A stretch of 64,000 nucleotides of DNA from positions 620,001 through 684,000 of the forward strand of contig JACGCK010000004.1 of the NCBI GenBank assembly GCA_014925825.1, read 5' to 3'. Both the position numbers and the translations under genes were made by a program. The notes below the pieces were generated by a model. That model was not told the DNA's origin. It did not search any database and saw only the letters and a list, made by a program, of their open reading frames with translations. Source of the stretch: Pholiota molesta. Taxonomy: Eukaryota > Basidiomycota > Agaricomycetes > Agaricales > Strophariaceae. Of this stretch, positions 47,962 to 58,846 are shown one piece after another (the stretch's first letter is position 1; each line of letters opens with the position of its first letter).

Positions 47962-50900
47962 ATGTCCTGGATATCTTTGGCGCTTGTAGCGAACGCTGCG
48001 TCTTCTGGTGATAGTAGTGTGCACTTTCCAGTCACCGAGTCTCCGCAGAAGCAAGGGAAGCAACCAATCTCTCCTCTGAGGGCCCCGCACCTGCCGTTCA
48101 GACGAATCTCTTTGCCCACTGCGCCATCTTTTCACCATCGCGTTTCCGTGGTCAGCGTTGCTTCCTTCGATTCGCTTGCAGAGGATGGAGATGCTGAACT
48201 TTCGCCGCAAAGTGGGAGAGTGTTAACAAGGGTGCTGGAGCGGCCAACTCAAGGGCGGCCGCCTTCGGTTGATCCCACCAGGCGCCGTAAAAAAGCGCGC
48301 GAAACCAGTGCAAAACCTACGGAGAAAGGCAAAATCGAAGAAGCGAAAATCGTGGAAGAGTTCTATGAAACTGAGAAGGCGTATGTCGATGGACTAGAGC
48401 TTATTTATTCTGTGCGTGTGACACCTTCTTCTTTTGTTGATAATATAATTCAACCGCATATACCAGCATTTTTTAACGCCAATTATTGCATCTCTCGATA
48501 CTCCGGAACCGCTTCTAAGTCGTTCTCATTGACCTCCATTTTTTCCAACTTCATCGACATATGGAACCTTCACCGGTCATTTCTCTCTGCGCTTGCATCT
48601 CTGCTGGACCAGCTCATGCCTTATCATCGTCCCCGTCCACGTCTAATTCGCCAATAAACGACGCTCCCCCCGAGCTCTCGCCCTTGTTATTGGCCCATTT
48701 CCCATATCTATCCCTTTACACCCCATTCGTCACCGCCTTTCCAGCGACGATTTCTGCTCTTAATGAGCTTATCACTCCTCCTACGGCCAATCGTCCAAGC
48801 CCTCAATATAATCAACGATTTACGGTTTTCCTCAATGCTCAAGAAGCCGATTCAAAATGTGGAAAGTTGAAGCTTCGAGATTGGCTTCTAACGATCGTTC
48901 AAAGATGTCCAAGATATCTTCTCCTTCTCAAAGATTTAATCAATGCGACAAGTAGGGATGACCCAGAACATGCACAATTAACGGCGGTTCATACACTCGT
49001 CTCGAAAAGTTGGTGTTGAAAGCGTCAATTTCTTTTATTAAAGCGAGCTAACTATTACAACCTTAGTTACCCTGTCCCTCAACACGTCTTTGCACACTCA
49101 TGCTCAGACAATGGCACTGTTGGCACTCCAACGTGCTACCCCAAACCTCCCTTTCCAGCTTATTACACCAGGACGTACTTTGCTCAAACGTGGCCCGTTG
49201 CTCCAAGTAGAAAGAAGTGGAACCCAGTCGAACGCGAGTTTCTTCTCTTCTCAGACTGTATGATTTGGCTCGCTGCAGCCGAGGTACTGGGCCAGTCATG
49301 GGATTGGAGCTGGAGTGGAAGCGGAAGTGCTGGAAGTGGGGCTGGAGTCACTCAGAGCAATCACAATACTCCAGTGGGCTCGAAGTTTTCTGCAGAAAGG
49401 CCGCCAATGACACGAACTAGAAGTAAAAGCGACGCAGATGTGTCTGCACAACAGACAGAGGCGCAGAGTCTCCACTCGCGCGACGATTCGAGATCTCGCG
49501 ATACTGGAGGAAACTCGCTCCCTGTAACTCCACAGAGAACTAGCAAATCTGTCTTACCAAGCGGTTCGCCACCTCCGGTCCCAAATATGGCTAAGAGGCG
49601 CTATTCCGTCGATGATAAGTGGACGTATAAAGGCCGAATAGAACTGGTGGATATTCAGGTTATTGTGGGGTCTGCTTTGGAAGATGAAAGAAGATTCGAA
49701 ATTCTGAGCCCTGAAGGAAGCTTCGTTCTCTACGCCAGTCAGTCCTCGCATATGTCAAAATCATCTATTGGGCTAACATGCGTCTAGGTTCGGAGGAAGA
49801 ACGTGATGAATGGGCCTCGGAGATCAGGGCTGCCAAATCGCAGCTTCTTGTTTCCCTCAACATTACCAATCCCAATTCAACACTCACCTCTTCTGCGTCG
49901 ACGAATCATGTTCGACGAGCACTGCAAGCACTTCCTTATCATCCAGATGAAGATCGGATAGATAGTATACGCACAAGCATTAGTTTAGACCATGTCAGCA
50001 GCCCTGGCCATCACCATCATGGACGATTTAAAATTGGCAAAAGGGACAAAGAGAAGCACGGAGTGGTGGAACGAAGGCGGAAGGTAGACCATTGGGTTCC
50101 TGCTATATGGATACCAGATGGTAAGACCAGTTCGTGTATGCGGTGTGGTCGGACGTTTGGATGGCGGAGAAGGAGACATCATTGTCGACTTTGTGGGCGC
50201 TGTGTCTGTGCAGGATGTTCGGACAGGGTATGTTTCTTTCCCCCCCCCCTCCTATTATTCCCCAAATTAAAGTGATGGTTCAAAGACGTTTTTCATCTCT
50301 GATTCCAACACAAAACACGAAACGAAACCCGCACGAGCGTGCAATGCGTGCTACGAGTCAGTGTTCCCTATCGTCAACGACGACGACCTGGACAGCCACG
50401 AGGAAGCAGAAGGCATTCGCGAGAATGCTCCTGAACACCGCGACACAGATACTATCACCTCTTTGTCCGGTCTGCCGTCCTGGCTGTCGATGCCCTCTCT
50501 ACCAGTTCAACGCCAACCTCATGCACTCATGACGATTGATTTGGATTCGAGCCGGGACTTATCTGGCGATATGGACAACATCAGTAAAATCATGTCGGGC
50601 ACTGACGAGCGCGAGAGAAGGACACGTCTACGGGTGAAGTCGCATCAACGCCTCCGAAGCTATAAGCAAATCATGGAGGACTTGCAAGAACAAGCCAAAA
50701 ACCCGCAGCAGCGAAAAACAGGCACGAGCGATAAAAGTGCAGACAATGGCGACACAAATCACAAATTCGACGATGAGGGTGAATTGGATAATGAAGAAGG
50801 CGAGGATCAAGACCATATTGATGTTTGGTACACACCTACGCACTCGTTAGCTTCGTCGCCCATGTCTTCGCCCAGGAAACAACGCAGGGAAGACACAGCA

Positions 50901-51200
50901 AGGCGAAGTAAGCGATTCTCCCTCCCAGCCATCGCTCTGCACACAACTAGCGTCACTGCGCGCACTTCGGACGTCCCAGATTCTGCTATAATTTCGAGAG
51001 AAAGTTCCTCTGGAGACCTATCGGCTGGTCTTGGTCGGTCGAAACGTTTCTCTCTCGTTCTCGCTGCGGAGAGGAACAGCTATGCAGATGGATCCAACAA
51101 GGCGAGTCCTAATAATGAAGAGGGCGGTGAATCGGGGGTTTCTAGGAGTGTTGCCGCTGCTAAGCTGAGCGAGCTTTTAGGACGAAAGACGAAGGCATGA
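47962..51200 (+). CDS. DH-PH-FYVE Rho-family GEF (FGD/Don1-like)
   Basis: Chosen start ATG 47962 (MSWISLALVANAASSGDSS); stop TGA at 51198-51200. A Ser/Pro-rich N-terminus precedes the DH domain: EEAKIVEEFYETEKAYVDGL, SIFSNFIDIWNLHRSFLSAL, LRDWLLTIVQRCPRYLLLLK (the conserved DH helix) and LINATSRDDPEHAQL. The PH domain follows (FLLFSDCMIWLAAAEV, WTYKGRIELVDIQVIVGS, SEEERDEWASEIRAAKSQLL), with a long Ser-rich insert. A FYVE finger then reads WIPDGKTSSCMRCGRTFGW, RRRRHHCRLCGRCVCAGCSD and, after an intron, CNACYESV, with the R(R/K)HHCR PtdIns3P motif intact. Ustilago Don1 has this architecture and activates Cdc42 on endosomes during cell separation. Frame slips are near 48525, 48610 and 49212. 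The acidic, Ser-rich C-terminus has no domain I recognise. Confidence 0.87.
50240..50249. repeat. C10 homopolymer in an intron
   Basis: Ten consecutive C residues in the pyrimidine-rich intron just after the FYVE donor site. Notable only because shorter homopolymers in nearby exons seem to have lost bases. Confidence 0.85.
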
Positions 51201-51353
51201 ATACATGGACACTTTACTATAATTTGTGTTGATATTTTTTATTTGGATTGAGATTCTTTCATGGGCACTCATGTCCTGTATGTATTTTATGTGTATGTAC
51301 ATAGTATTAGATGTTGTCTTCGTGTTCATGTAATGGTACAACTGTACGATCAC

Positions 51354-52869
51354 TTATGTAGGGATGTAGATTCTGATAGCCGCGAAATCAAACATGGCCT
51401 TCTCGAAAGACGAAGGATCGTTGTTGACATGATCTAAATTCAGGTCAATGTTATCAATCTCTATATTGAAACCAGTCGAACACCTACCAATGCAAGTTGA
51501 GGGACATCCAGAGGCTGAATATACATCATCACTACCTGCCCAATCACCACCTATAGTCATTTATTGAGAAAGGAGAAGTGTAAAGATTAAATGGTGATAG
51601 CACTGAGAACTTGAAATTGAAAAGGCGCACATAATGTCAGATTTATCATGATATTATGCTTGGTCAAGAATGCCTCCATATCACAACTAGTGTTGGGGAA
51701 GTATGCAGCCGGGGTTCCCTGTATAAAGCATAAGCGGATGAATCAATGCATGCTAGAAAACGGCATACCCATAGGAGAGGGTTTACTGATTGTCCAGCCA
51801 GCCGGACATCGAGAGGAACGAAAAGGTCTGTCCTCCTCCAAAACCATACTTTTACATGATCGGAGTTTCGTTCCATGGCATACCTAGCTTTATTGTTGGA
51901 AAACTTGAGGTAAGGAATTCACTTGCACTCACCATCCTCCACCAGCATCATTGAATGAAGGACCAAAACTGGATGAGTTGTGAAGCCCTACACTGCAACC
52001 AGCATCGCAATCATTGCTAATTGCCAGGCTAAACAAATAGGAGAATCATCAGAAAGAGGTACCATAGAGTTGTAGAGATTGTGACAGACCCGCTTTCCGA
52101 GCGCCCAGGTGGCACTGTGCAGCCTGAAGCACGGTCAGTTACGTTTCGTCAATTGGATTATATGTTCAGTCACCCCCCGATGTATGCAATGTAACTTGAT
52201 CAAACTTCTGATTGTTTACACCCTCAAGAATGTCGATTATACCCTGCCAAGTGACATATAAGAAAGTGATATGTTTGCATTGTGATAGCACACTTGCAAT
52301 GTTTGGTGGTGCTGCCTGTTTCGTCCGAATGGCAGGCCATGTACTTCGATAGTATTTTGTTTTTCTGAATTTTAGGACATCCTCAATGCTTAATTAAGTG
52401 CTTACCTGCAACCTTCTGGCATGTGTCTGATATCGAAGCTTTCGAAGAAATGTCAATAATGGTAAGAAACGATATGATAAGAATCATTAAACACACATCA
52501 TGAGAGTTGCGTTGTAAGTATTCTTGGAGAGGATTCTGACTGAATCTCTTCCTGGGCCGTCAGGGGAAAGAACTGTAGTATAATCGGCTCTCATAATGAA
52601 CGAGTCCCAGGATACTTGTACAAGGTTCTTGCTGAGCGCGTCCGATTCATTGACATAATTCCTAAAATTTGCGTTCAGAGTGAGGATGCTGTCCATGAAT
52701 AAATCGGGACATACACTCGTCCATGGGTAGGGTCTGTAATAGCCTGAAAGTTGAATGCTTCCAAGAAATCATGCCCAACGATATTTTCTGAAAGGGTGTA
52801 TCCAATAGGTCTGCTGGCAAGGCCGGTCCCCAGAAGAGCCAACAGGACGGTTAGAGACTTCACTGGCAT
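51354..52869 (-). CDS. Secreted GH16 endo-beta-1,3(4)-glucanase-like protein
   Basis: ATG at 52869 gives MPVKSLTVLLALLGTGLAS, a clean signal peptide; the in-frame ATG at 52959 would bury it. Stop TAA at 51354-51356. Many short exons read GHDFLEAFNFQAITDPTHGR, YVNESDALSKNLVQVSWDSF, DSVRILSKNTYNATLM, FDIRHMPEGC, IIDILEGVNNQKFDQVTLHT, SFGPSFNDAGGGWYAMERNS, FPNTSCDMEAFLTKHNIIIN and CGDWAGSDDVYSASGCPSTC, ending FDFAAIRIYIPT. This is the basidiomycete GH16 family thought to remodel cell-wall beta-1,3/1,6-glucan. In the E-x-D-x-x-E active-site motif only the Asp and second Glu are visible (IIDILE); the first Glu, the nucleophile, falls at an intron junction I cannot resolve. The exon just before it, TWPAIRTKQAAPPNIA, also departs from the usual Trp-rich consensus. 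Confidence 0.83.
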
Positions 52870-53335
52870 GCCAGAGAGAAAAGGCAGAACAATATAGAGG
52901 CGTCGTCCTTTGGAGGGTGTTATATTTGAACCAGTTCTGAGTTCATTACAGCATACCATACGGATTTAAAAGCAGTTCAAGAAATAATAAATTGCCGCTA
53001 TTCGATTCCTTGCTTCGATGAATGGAAGCAGCAGATGGCAAAGTGTCACAGGACCAGATGTCCGCTAATTCATGCCAAACCTGCCCACATGTGACATGGC
53101 ACAGCTGGCAGAGAAAATCAGAAATATGATAGAACTTGGAGGCATTTGTTCCACTGAGCTCGTGGAAGTAGTGTGAAGTTGGTGTGAAGGTAGATCAGAG
53201 CAACTCTGAACATAGCTCCGTAACCCGGGCCGGAGTCAATCGGCCCGAGTGTTGGCAATGACGTTACGACTGTGGTCGTCTTTTTGCAACCGCCTTCATC
53301 CTTTCAGCCGCCTTCATCTCCCAACATCTACCATC
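52870..53335. promoter_or_regulatory. Divergent promoter, GH16 and ZIM17
   Basis: 466 bp between the chosen start codons. An in-frame ATG at 53258 would extend ZIM17 by 26 residues. The middle contains the palindromic tract ccgggccggagtcaatcggc near 53226. No other gene. Confidence 0.35.
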
Positions 53336-53997
53336 ATGCTCCCTTCTAGACTCTTTCGAAACACTGGAATCCCCCCTGCTCTTCGCAGTCTCGTTACTCC
53401 TCATGCAAGTCTCCCCTCTACTGTCGCAGTCCAGTTACGCTTCCGACTAGGCGTTATGCCACTGTCAATGTCGGCTGCAAGTGCTCAAACTCAAAACACT
53501 TTGGGTACGAGAGCCACTTTCTCGACGTCGAGTATCGCACCAAATACGACTACACAAGTCACACCTCCACCAGCTGCTCAAGAGCATTCCGACGCGTCTT
53601 CCTCAAATGCAGCTGCCCAATCATCAAATGAACCAACCACTACTTCGCAGCCTCTTCCTGAAAAGATGGTTCCCACGCTGCAAATCACCTTTACCTGCAC
53701 TGTAACAGGTTGTGGCGACCGCTCAACGCATCAGTTTTCAAAACAAGCATATGAACAAGGGATAGTTTTAGTGCAATGTCCCAAATGCAAAAATCGGTAG
53801 GTTTCTCCCGAGTTCATTTTGCTGCTCTCCATCTAAATTCGCCTTGCAGGCATTTGATTGCCGATCATCTTGGCTGGTTTAAAGAGGGCACAAAAGATGG
53901 AAAACTACCACGGATCGAAGACATCCTTAGAGAAAAGGGCGAGATGGTCCGACGAGGGATAGTGACACAGGGTGGAGATATATCATATACTCAGTGA
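53336..53997 (+). CDS. ZIM17: DNL-type zinc-finger protein Zim17/Tim15 (mitochondrial Hsp70 escort)
   Basis: ATG at 53336 gives MLPSRLFRNTGIPPALRSLV, an Arg-rich, acid-free presequence suited to mitochondrial import; ATG 53258 in the same frame is the alternative. Stop TGA at 53995-53997, one intron near 53798. A long Ser/Thr/Gln linker leads to the DNL finger: TLQITFTCTVTGCGDRSTHQ, FSKQAYEQGIVLVQCPKCKN, then HLIADHLGWFKEGTKDGK. The four Cys ligands are present, but the first pair is spaced C-x4-C instead of the usual C-x2-C. The DNL motif appears here as HLIADHLGW. Zim17 keeps mitochondrial Hsp70 (Ssc1) soluble during import and folding in the matrix. The exons join in frame. Confidence 0.9.
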
Positions 53998-54347
53998 TTG
54001 CGCATTCCATCTTCAAAAGTGATGCTGATCAATCCATCATACAACCCCCATTCTTTATATTCATTGGCTATCTAATTCCTATGGATGAGGTATAGTTCAA
54101 CTATACGTGTACTAATTACAATTAATGCTAATATGCTTGTTTTACTTGATGCTATCATTGTAAAAGAAACACCATTCTCGCTATACTATTTAAAAAGACA
54201 GATTTTCAATGATTCCCTCTCAAAGCACATGCAAGAATTCTAAATTAGTCCCCATTCTCCCTCGCCACTATTCCTTGGGATAGCTGCCTTATAAATGCCT
54301 GATTCACCTTCGACCTGAACACCCGCAGCAGCTTATCTCCAATAACT
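53998..54347. other. Intergenic region
   Basis: 350 AT-rich bp between ZIM17 and the hydrolase gene, both on the plus strand. Probably 3' untranslated region followed by a promoter; a TATTTAAAAAG-type tract occurs near 54186. Nothing else seen. Confidence 0.5.
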
Positions 54348-56117
54348 ATGACCTACGAACCACCTACAGAATTCCATCACCACGGCCGCCTTTGTGTAAC
54401 TGGAGGAGTTATCCCTGACGCCATTACTGCATATCGAACCTATGGAAATCCGGCTAACCCGTGCATCGTTTTCCCAACCTGTTATGGAGGAAAGCTTGAT
54501 AGTGAGTGATTTATTGAACTGAGTTTGCACAGTAGCCATAAAGTCGAGCGAGATTCGTCTCTTTTAGGTCAATCATACATGGTCGGTGAAGATAAAGTGA
54601 GTGCAACCGATAAATATGCACAAGGACTTTAACTTATTTCCCCGTGGTTAGGTCCTCAACACTAAGAAATATTACGTCGTGACCTTTGCACTGTTTTCGA
54701 ATGGAGAGGTCTGTTTTTTTTTCTTTTTTTGCCCGTTCGCCTCCCAATATCTGCGCGTCATTATAGTCCTCGTCGCCGTCTAATACGGTGGGTGACATGT
54801 CTGATCACTATTTCACACGTATTGACATAAGAGGGAACGGCTATCTTTTAGCCTGCGCCATGCAACGGCCCATACTTCCCAGCGGTATCATATGAAGATA
54901 ACATGTGGGCTCTTGAGAATTTTACTGGCGTGAATATTCAATAATGGGAATCGACCGTTTCACAGCCGTGCACAATATGCAGTCCTTCAGAAGCTAGGAA
55001 TCAAGAAAGTATTCGCAGCGATTGGATTCTCTATGGGCGGGCAGCAGGTTCGTTCCACGATGCCTATATCAGTCTGGTTAGGACTTATTCGTTGTAGGCC
55101 TATTATTGGCCGGTCGTATATCCAGACTATGTCGAACGGTACGGTAGCTTCGGAAAAGTACAAAGTTAGTGTTTTGATACGTTCATTTTACATCAGATAC
55201 GTGTGCCTCTGCGGTTCTGCGCGTACCAGCATGCACAATAAATGGTGCGTTAATTTATGTTCCTATCGGAGTAGTCATTGAATGATTATGGTGAGACAGT
55301 TTTTGGAAGGGCCAAAAGCTGCCCTTATGGCTTCCAAGGATTTCGAAAATGGACATTACAAATCTCCACCCGAGCATGGTATTCGCGCATTCGGTCGCGT
55401 GTATAGTGCATGGGCGTATGGACAGACGGTTCAGATTCAATTTTCCCTTTCTTAGCCACAAATTGATATCAAATCTTTTCTAGTGGTTTAGACAGAATGG
55501 ATTCTTGCACGATGGAAAGTAAGTGATACACCTCTTTATTACTCTCGTTCGTACACATCTCAATTAATGATACTAGGTATTCTGACTTGGAGAGCTTCAT
55601 CCGCGAAGATTGGGAAGGTGGCTTCCTAGGATCATGGGACGCAAACGACCTCCTTACTCTTCTTGACACATGGTACACGGGCGACGTCTCTCTTGTCCGA
55701 GATGAAGGCAATTTGAGCAAGTGCCTAAGCCAAATCAAAGCGATGGGGTTGATCATGCCTAGTAAAACTGATCTCTATTTTCCAGTACGCTTTGTTTTAT
55801 TTTATTGTCTAACCATTCTGACTTGCTTGGAATAAAAATAGCCAGAAGATAGTGTAGACGAATTAGCGTCCCTCCAGAACACCGCACGTTTAGTAGTCAT
55901 CGATACGGTGTGGGGCCATATGGGTGAGATTTCTTAGAATCTACTATCTTTTTGTTTGTTATTAAATGAGTTCTTAGCTGGAGGAGGTGCAAATGAAGCC
56001 GATGACAAGTTCATCGCAAATGAAATTACCAAATTCTTCAAGGAATCAGGATCAGTGAGACATCAGTCAACTTTGCGACGTGTTCAAGGAATATTATCAG
56101 CATTTAAAGGTCACTAG
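54348..56117 (+). CDS. Alpha/beta hydrolase, homoserine O-acetyltransferase (MET2)-like
   Basis: ATG at 54348 (MTYEPPTEFHHHGRLCVTGG) to TAG at 56115-56117, at least ten exons. NPANPCIVFPTCYGGKLD is the oxyanion region and GIKKVFAAIGFSMGGQQ the nucleophile elbow, G-x-S-x-G with Ser. The segment AYYWPVVYPDYVER, the block FLEGPKAALMASKDFENGHY and WEGGFLGSWDANDLLTLLDT follow, then ARLVVIDTVWGHMAGGGAN, which supplies the catalytic His. The layout matches the MET2-like acyltransferase/hydrolase group, but true MET2 substrate residues cannot be confirmed, and many fungal relatives have unknown acyl substrates. The last exon is ambiguous: reading through gives the stop at 56117, while splicing at the GTGAGA near 56060 would move it to 56123. 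Exons join without slips. Its stop overlaps the convergent GFA gene. Confidence 0.82.
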
Positions 56118-56651
56118 AGTTTAGCTGGTTTCTTTTTCTCTATTGTGATTTCCTTGAGCCAAGGGTGCTTTTCGTGACCATGTATTTCTTTCATGGGCGC
56201 TGTCAAGAAGTGTTCAGAACGTAGATATTCATACGAATGGGAATTTGGACTTTCATACCCCATGTTACAGGTTCCTCGATTTGACTCGGATGGACAATCA
56301 TGAAGCCCTCCTTCGCTGGCTTGAGAAACAGAGGTGATCCACATTTAGAGCAGAAGGCACGAGTGATGGTATTTCCGCTGAGGTTGTCACTATCTCTGTA
56401 GCTAGTGATCAACTCTTCGCCTTCCGTGATGGCGAATTGCTAGAGGTATTGCATCGTCAGACACATATATTTGACTGGAATAGCTCCAAGCTCACTGGAG
56501 TCTTGAAGAGGGCATGAGAAAGGAATGCAGAACCGCTCGATTGCTTGCAGTTCGTGCAGTGGCAGATGGTGTAGTGGAAGGGCTCTCCCTCGAGAGTGAT
56601 CCTAGTTGCCTTGCAGAGGCAGCTTGCGTGGTATGACTTTCCCGCCGACAT
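56114..56651 (-). CDS. GFA/CENP-V family zinc protein
   Basis: ATG at 56651 (MSAGKSYHASCLCKATRITL), stop TAG at 56114-56116, two exons with a short intron near 56430-56460. Zinc ligands follow the GFA (glutathione-dependent formaldehyde-activating enzyme-like) pattern: ASCLCKATR, ICHCTNCKQSSGSAFLSH and, in exon 2, TRAFCSKCGSPLFLKP. Two Cys pairs form the structural Zn site and the ICHCTNC group the second. The length of about 160 residues suits the family. Fungal members are small cytosolic proteins whose substrates are mostly unknown. One base seems lost near 56245, after which KHPWLKEITIEKKKPAKL forms the tail; without that slip the protein would stop earlier. Its last four coding bases overlap the hydrolase stop. 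Confidence 0.8.
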
Positions 56652-56971
56652 CGTTGTAGCTTACGAGGTTATTGGGCTGGGAGTGGATGCTCACATGGAG
56701 TGAGACAAGGGACTCGGCCCGGGGGTAATCACTTTCACATGAGCGTCAATTACTTGACGCTCGGCGCTTGCCGTTCCGACTTTACAGAGCTTTACAGTCT
56801 TTGGCGGGCGAAAAGAACGAGCTGTTGCGCTGGTAATGTAAGTACTGCGTAGCTTAGGCTGTCGTCGCTGCCTATTCATGACCACAGAAATCTGATTCAT
56901 ACAAGACTATAGCATTCCATAACACTATATACATTTACATTTATCCAGAGAGTATATACGTAGATATTTAT
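56652..56971. other. Intergenic region
   Basis: 320 bp between the GFA start and the stop of the RING gene, both minus. Probably GFA promoter plus RING 3' untranslated region. No gene seen. Confidence 0.5.
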
Positions 56972-58133
56972 TTAGGCATCTTCTGAAACGACAACATCAC
57001 AGATAGTACAGGTGTATTTCTTCTTGTATTGATTCGTACCTTTCCCAGAAAATCGATGATAGCCATCCGCTGCCGTGCACTCCAGGACAGCAGTCTCCCG
57101 AGGGCACCCATAACCCCTCCAAAGGATGGCATTACCTGATTGCAACTTGCGCACCTTGGTTTGAGTCTTGGGAACAAGGTTGACTTTGGGAAGTGATTTG
57201 ATTGGTCGTGGATTGGGTTCGGAACGCTGATAGCGAGCAGTTATAGATACAAGAGGGACCGGAGGTCGAGTGGCTTTCGAATTCCTGGACTCGACACGGA
57301 TAGATGATCCTAGTAATTCAGAGTTTGGAAGCTCGGGAGGGTTTGAATGCGAAATATTCCGGAGGGGTTCATAATTTCAAGCAATCGCTCTCGAAATTTT
57401 GATGGAGGAATGGGTGGCTGAGATTTCGAGGCTTTCAAAGCTTCAACCTCCTTGGCCATCTTATGAGCAAATTTCTTCAGGGTATCGCACTGCCGTCTGA
57501 TCTTGTCCAGCTCGTTCAGCTCGCCTTGCAGATTTTCAACCTCTTCTTCAAGTTTCATGGCACGTCTCTTCCAGCCGTCAAGCTGTCTCTCAGCAACAAG
57601 TGCAGCGTTCGTCATTCCTTGAACTTTTTGGAGTAGACGTGCTTCTCGTTCCGTCGCAGCTTCCAATTGCTGTTGCCTTTTCAAATTATCGGCAAGTAAA
57701 GATTTGTTCTGAGCGCGCACTCTTGCGAGGGTTGCAACTACATCTTCCTTGTCGCCGTCATCCGGGGACCGAGAGCCTGCGGGGTTCGCTTCTGAAGAAG
57801 ACTTGGGGATGCTGGTTGCGTAAGTGAAAAAAACCTCACGAATGTTACTGGCGTGGAATGCTAGGGAAAAGGTTCAATCAAGATGACATCCATTATGATC
57901 GGGCGATGAAGGCCTGAACCTACTCGATGGACCTTTCCTACGACAAAGAGGGCATACAATATTGCCCCTCTGGGTATTGGCAAGAGGTTGCAGGCAATCG
58001 CGATGAAAGATATGTCCTAATCAAAGGGACGCAGCGTTCGTGACTCTGCGATGGTGCATCAAATTAAAAGCTCACCACAGTTCAGACTAAATGCTGAGCT
58101 TTCGAACTCATCCCAGCAGATGGGACAGTCCAT
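56972..58133 (-). CDS. RING-finger / coiled-coil protein with C-terminal Cys motif
   Basis: ATG at 58133 starts directly in the finger: MDCPICWDEFESSAFSLNCG, then across an intron GHIFHRDCLQPLANTQRGN and IVCPLCRRKGPSS, so all eight C3H2C3-type ligands are present at the very N-terminus. A coiled coil of about 90 residues follows (EAATEREARLLQKVQGMTNA, MKLEEEVENLQGELNELDKI, DTLKKFAHKMAKEVEALKAS). The tail carries a further Cys/Trp motif, NAILWRGYGCPRETAVLEC, and ends YTCTICDVVVSEDA at TAA 56972-56974. N-terminal RING plus coiled coil resembles TRAIP-type E3 ligases, but that is a tentative comparison. A slip near 57353 separates the coiled coil from the tail. Confidence 0.75.
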
Positions 58134-58846
58134 CGTTCGAAGGTGCATGGGCGGATCGATACTGGTATTAACGACGCAGGAGAGAGCAAAAAGCAAAGGC
58201 CGATGTCGGGCCACCAATGATACCTGACGGCGGCCCTTTGTCTGAAAGTCGCTGGGAGTTTATAAGTGGTCCATGAAACAAAAGGAGTTACATACTAAAT
58301 TTAGACTACAATGAGTCTCTATGTGGCCGTCAAGGTGGCAAGGAGTGCGATGCTACACAAAGCAGCTGTTGCGAAGTAACGAAAGATGGGACAAAGAAAG
58401 GGATTGGAGCCTGTGGAGTGCGACAATATACGTACCAGATGCAGTACAATTACACTCCCTAATTCGTACTGAAATTCGGGCACATTACACTCAAGCCCAG
58501 CGCCTGCAGGAGGCCCAAGGAGGCCCATCAGGGCCCAATGCGGCGAAAGACAAAGTGGTGGGATTTTCGGTCGGTTCAGGGACTAGAATGCGATTTCACA
58601 GATGTGAATCGACCTGTCGTTGGCAACATACCCTGTGCCTATAGAAAAACTGCCCAAAGACTTGAAGTAGTGATACGCCTTCGATGAAGGCGAGGAACAA
58701 GTTACAAGAGCTCTGTCGGACCGATGTTTACCGCCGATCGGCGGCAGCATTCAACACGGTCATGTGACAGACGCGACTTGCTGAGCGCGGCTGGAGGGCT
58801 TTTGTCCAACCATACCATCTCTGCCGCCATAAGTACATTCCCAGTC
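58134..58846. promoter_or_regulatory. Divergent region upstream of the Pcp1-like gene
   Basis: 713 bp between divergent starts. An in-frame ATG at 58724 would extend the downstream protein by 41 residues, but the 58847 start has the better context (gtcATGGcc). A GGAGGCCCAAGGAGGCCC direct repeat lies at about 58508-58525. Confidence 0.35.
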
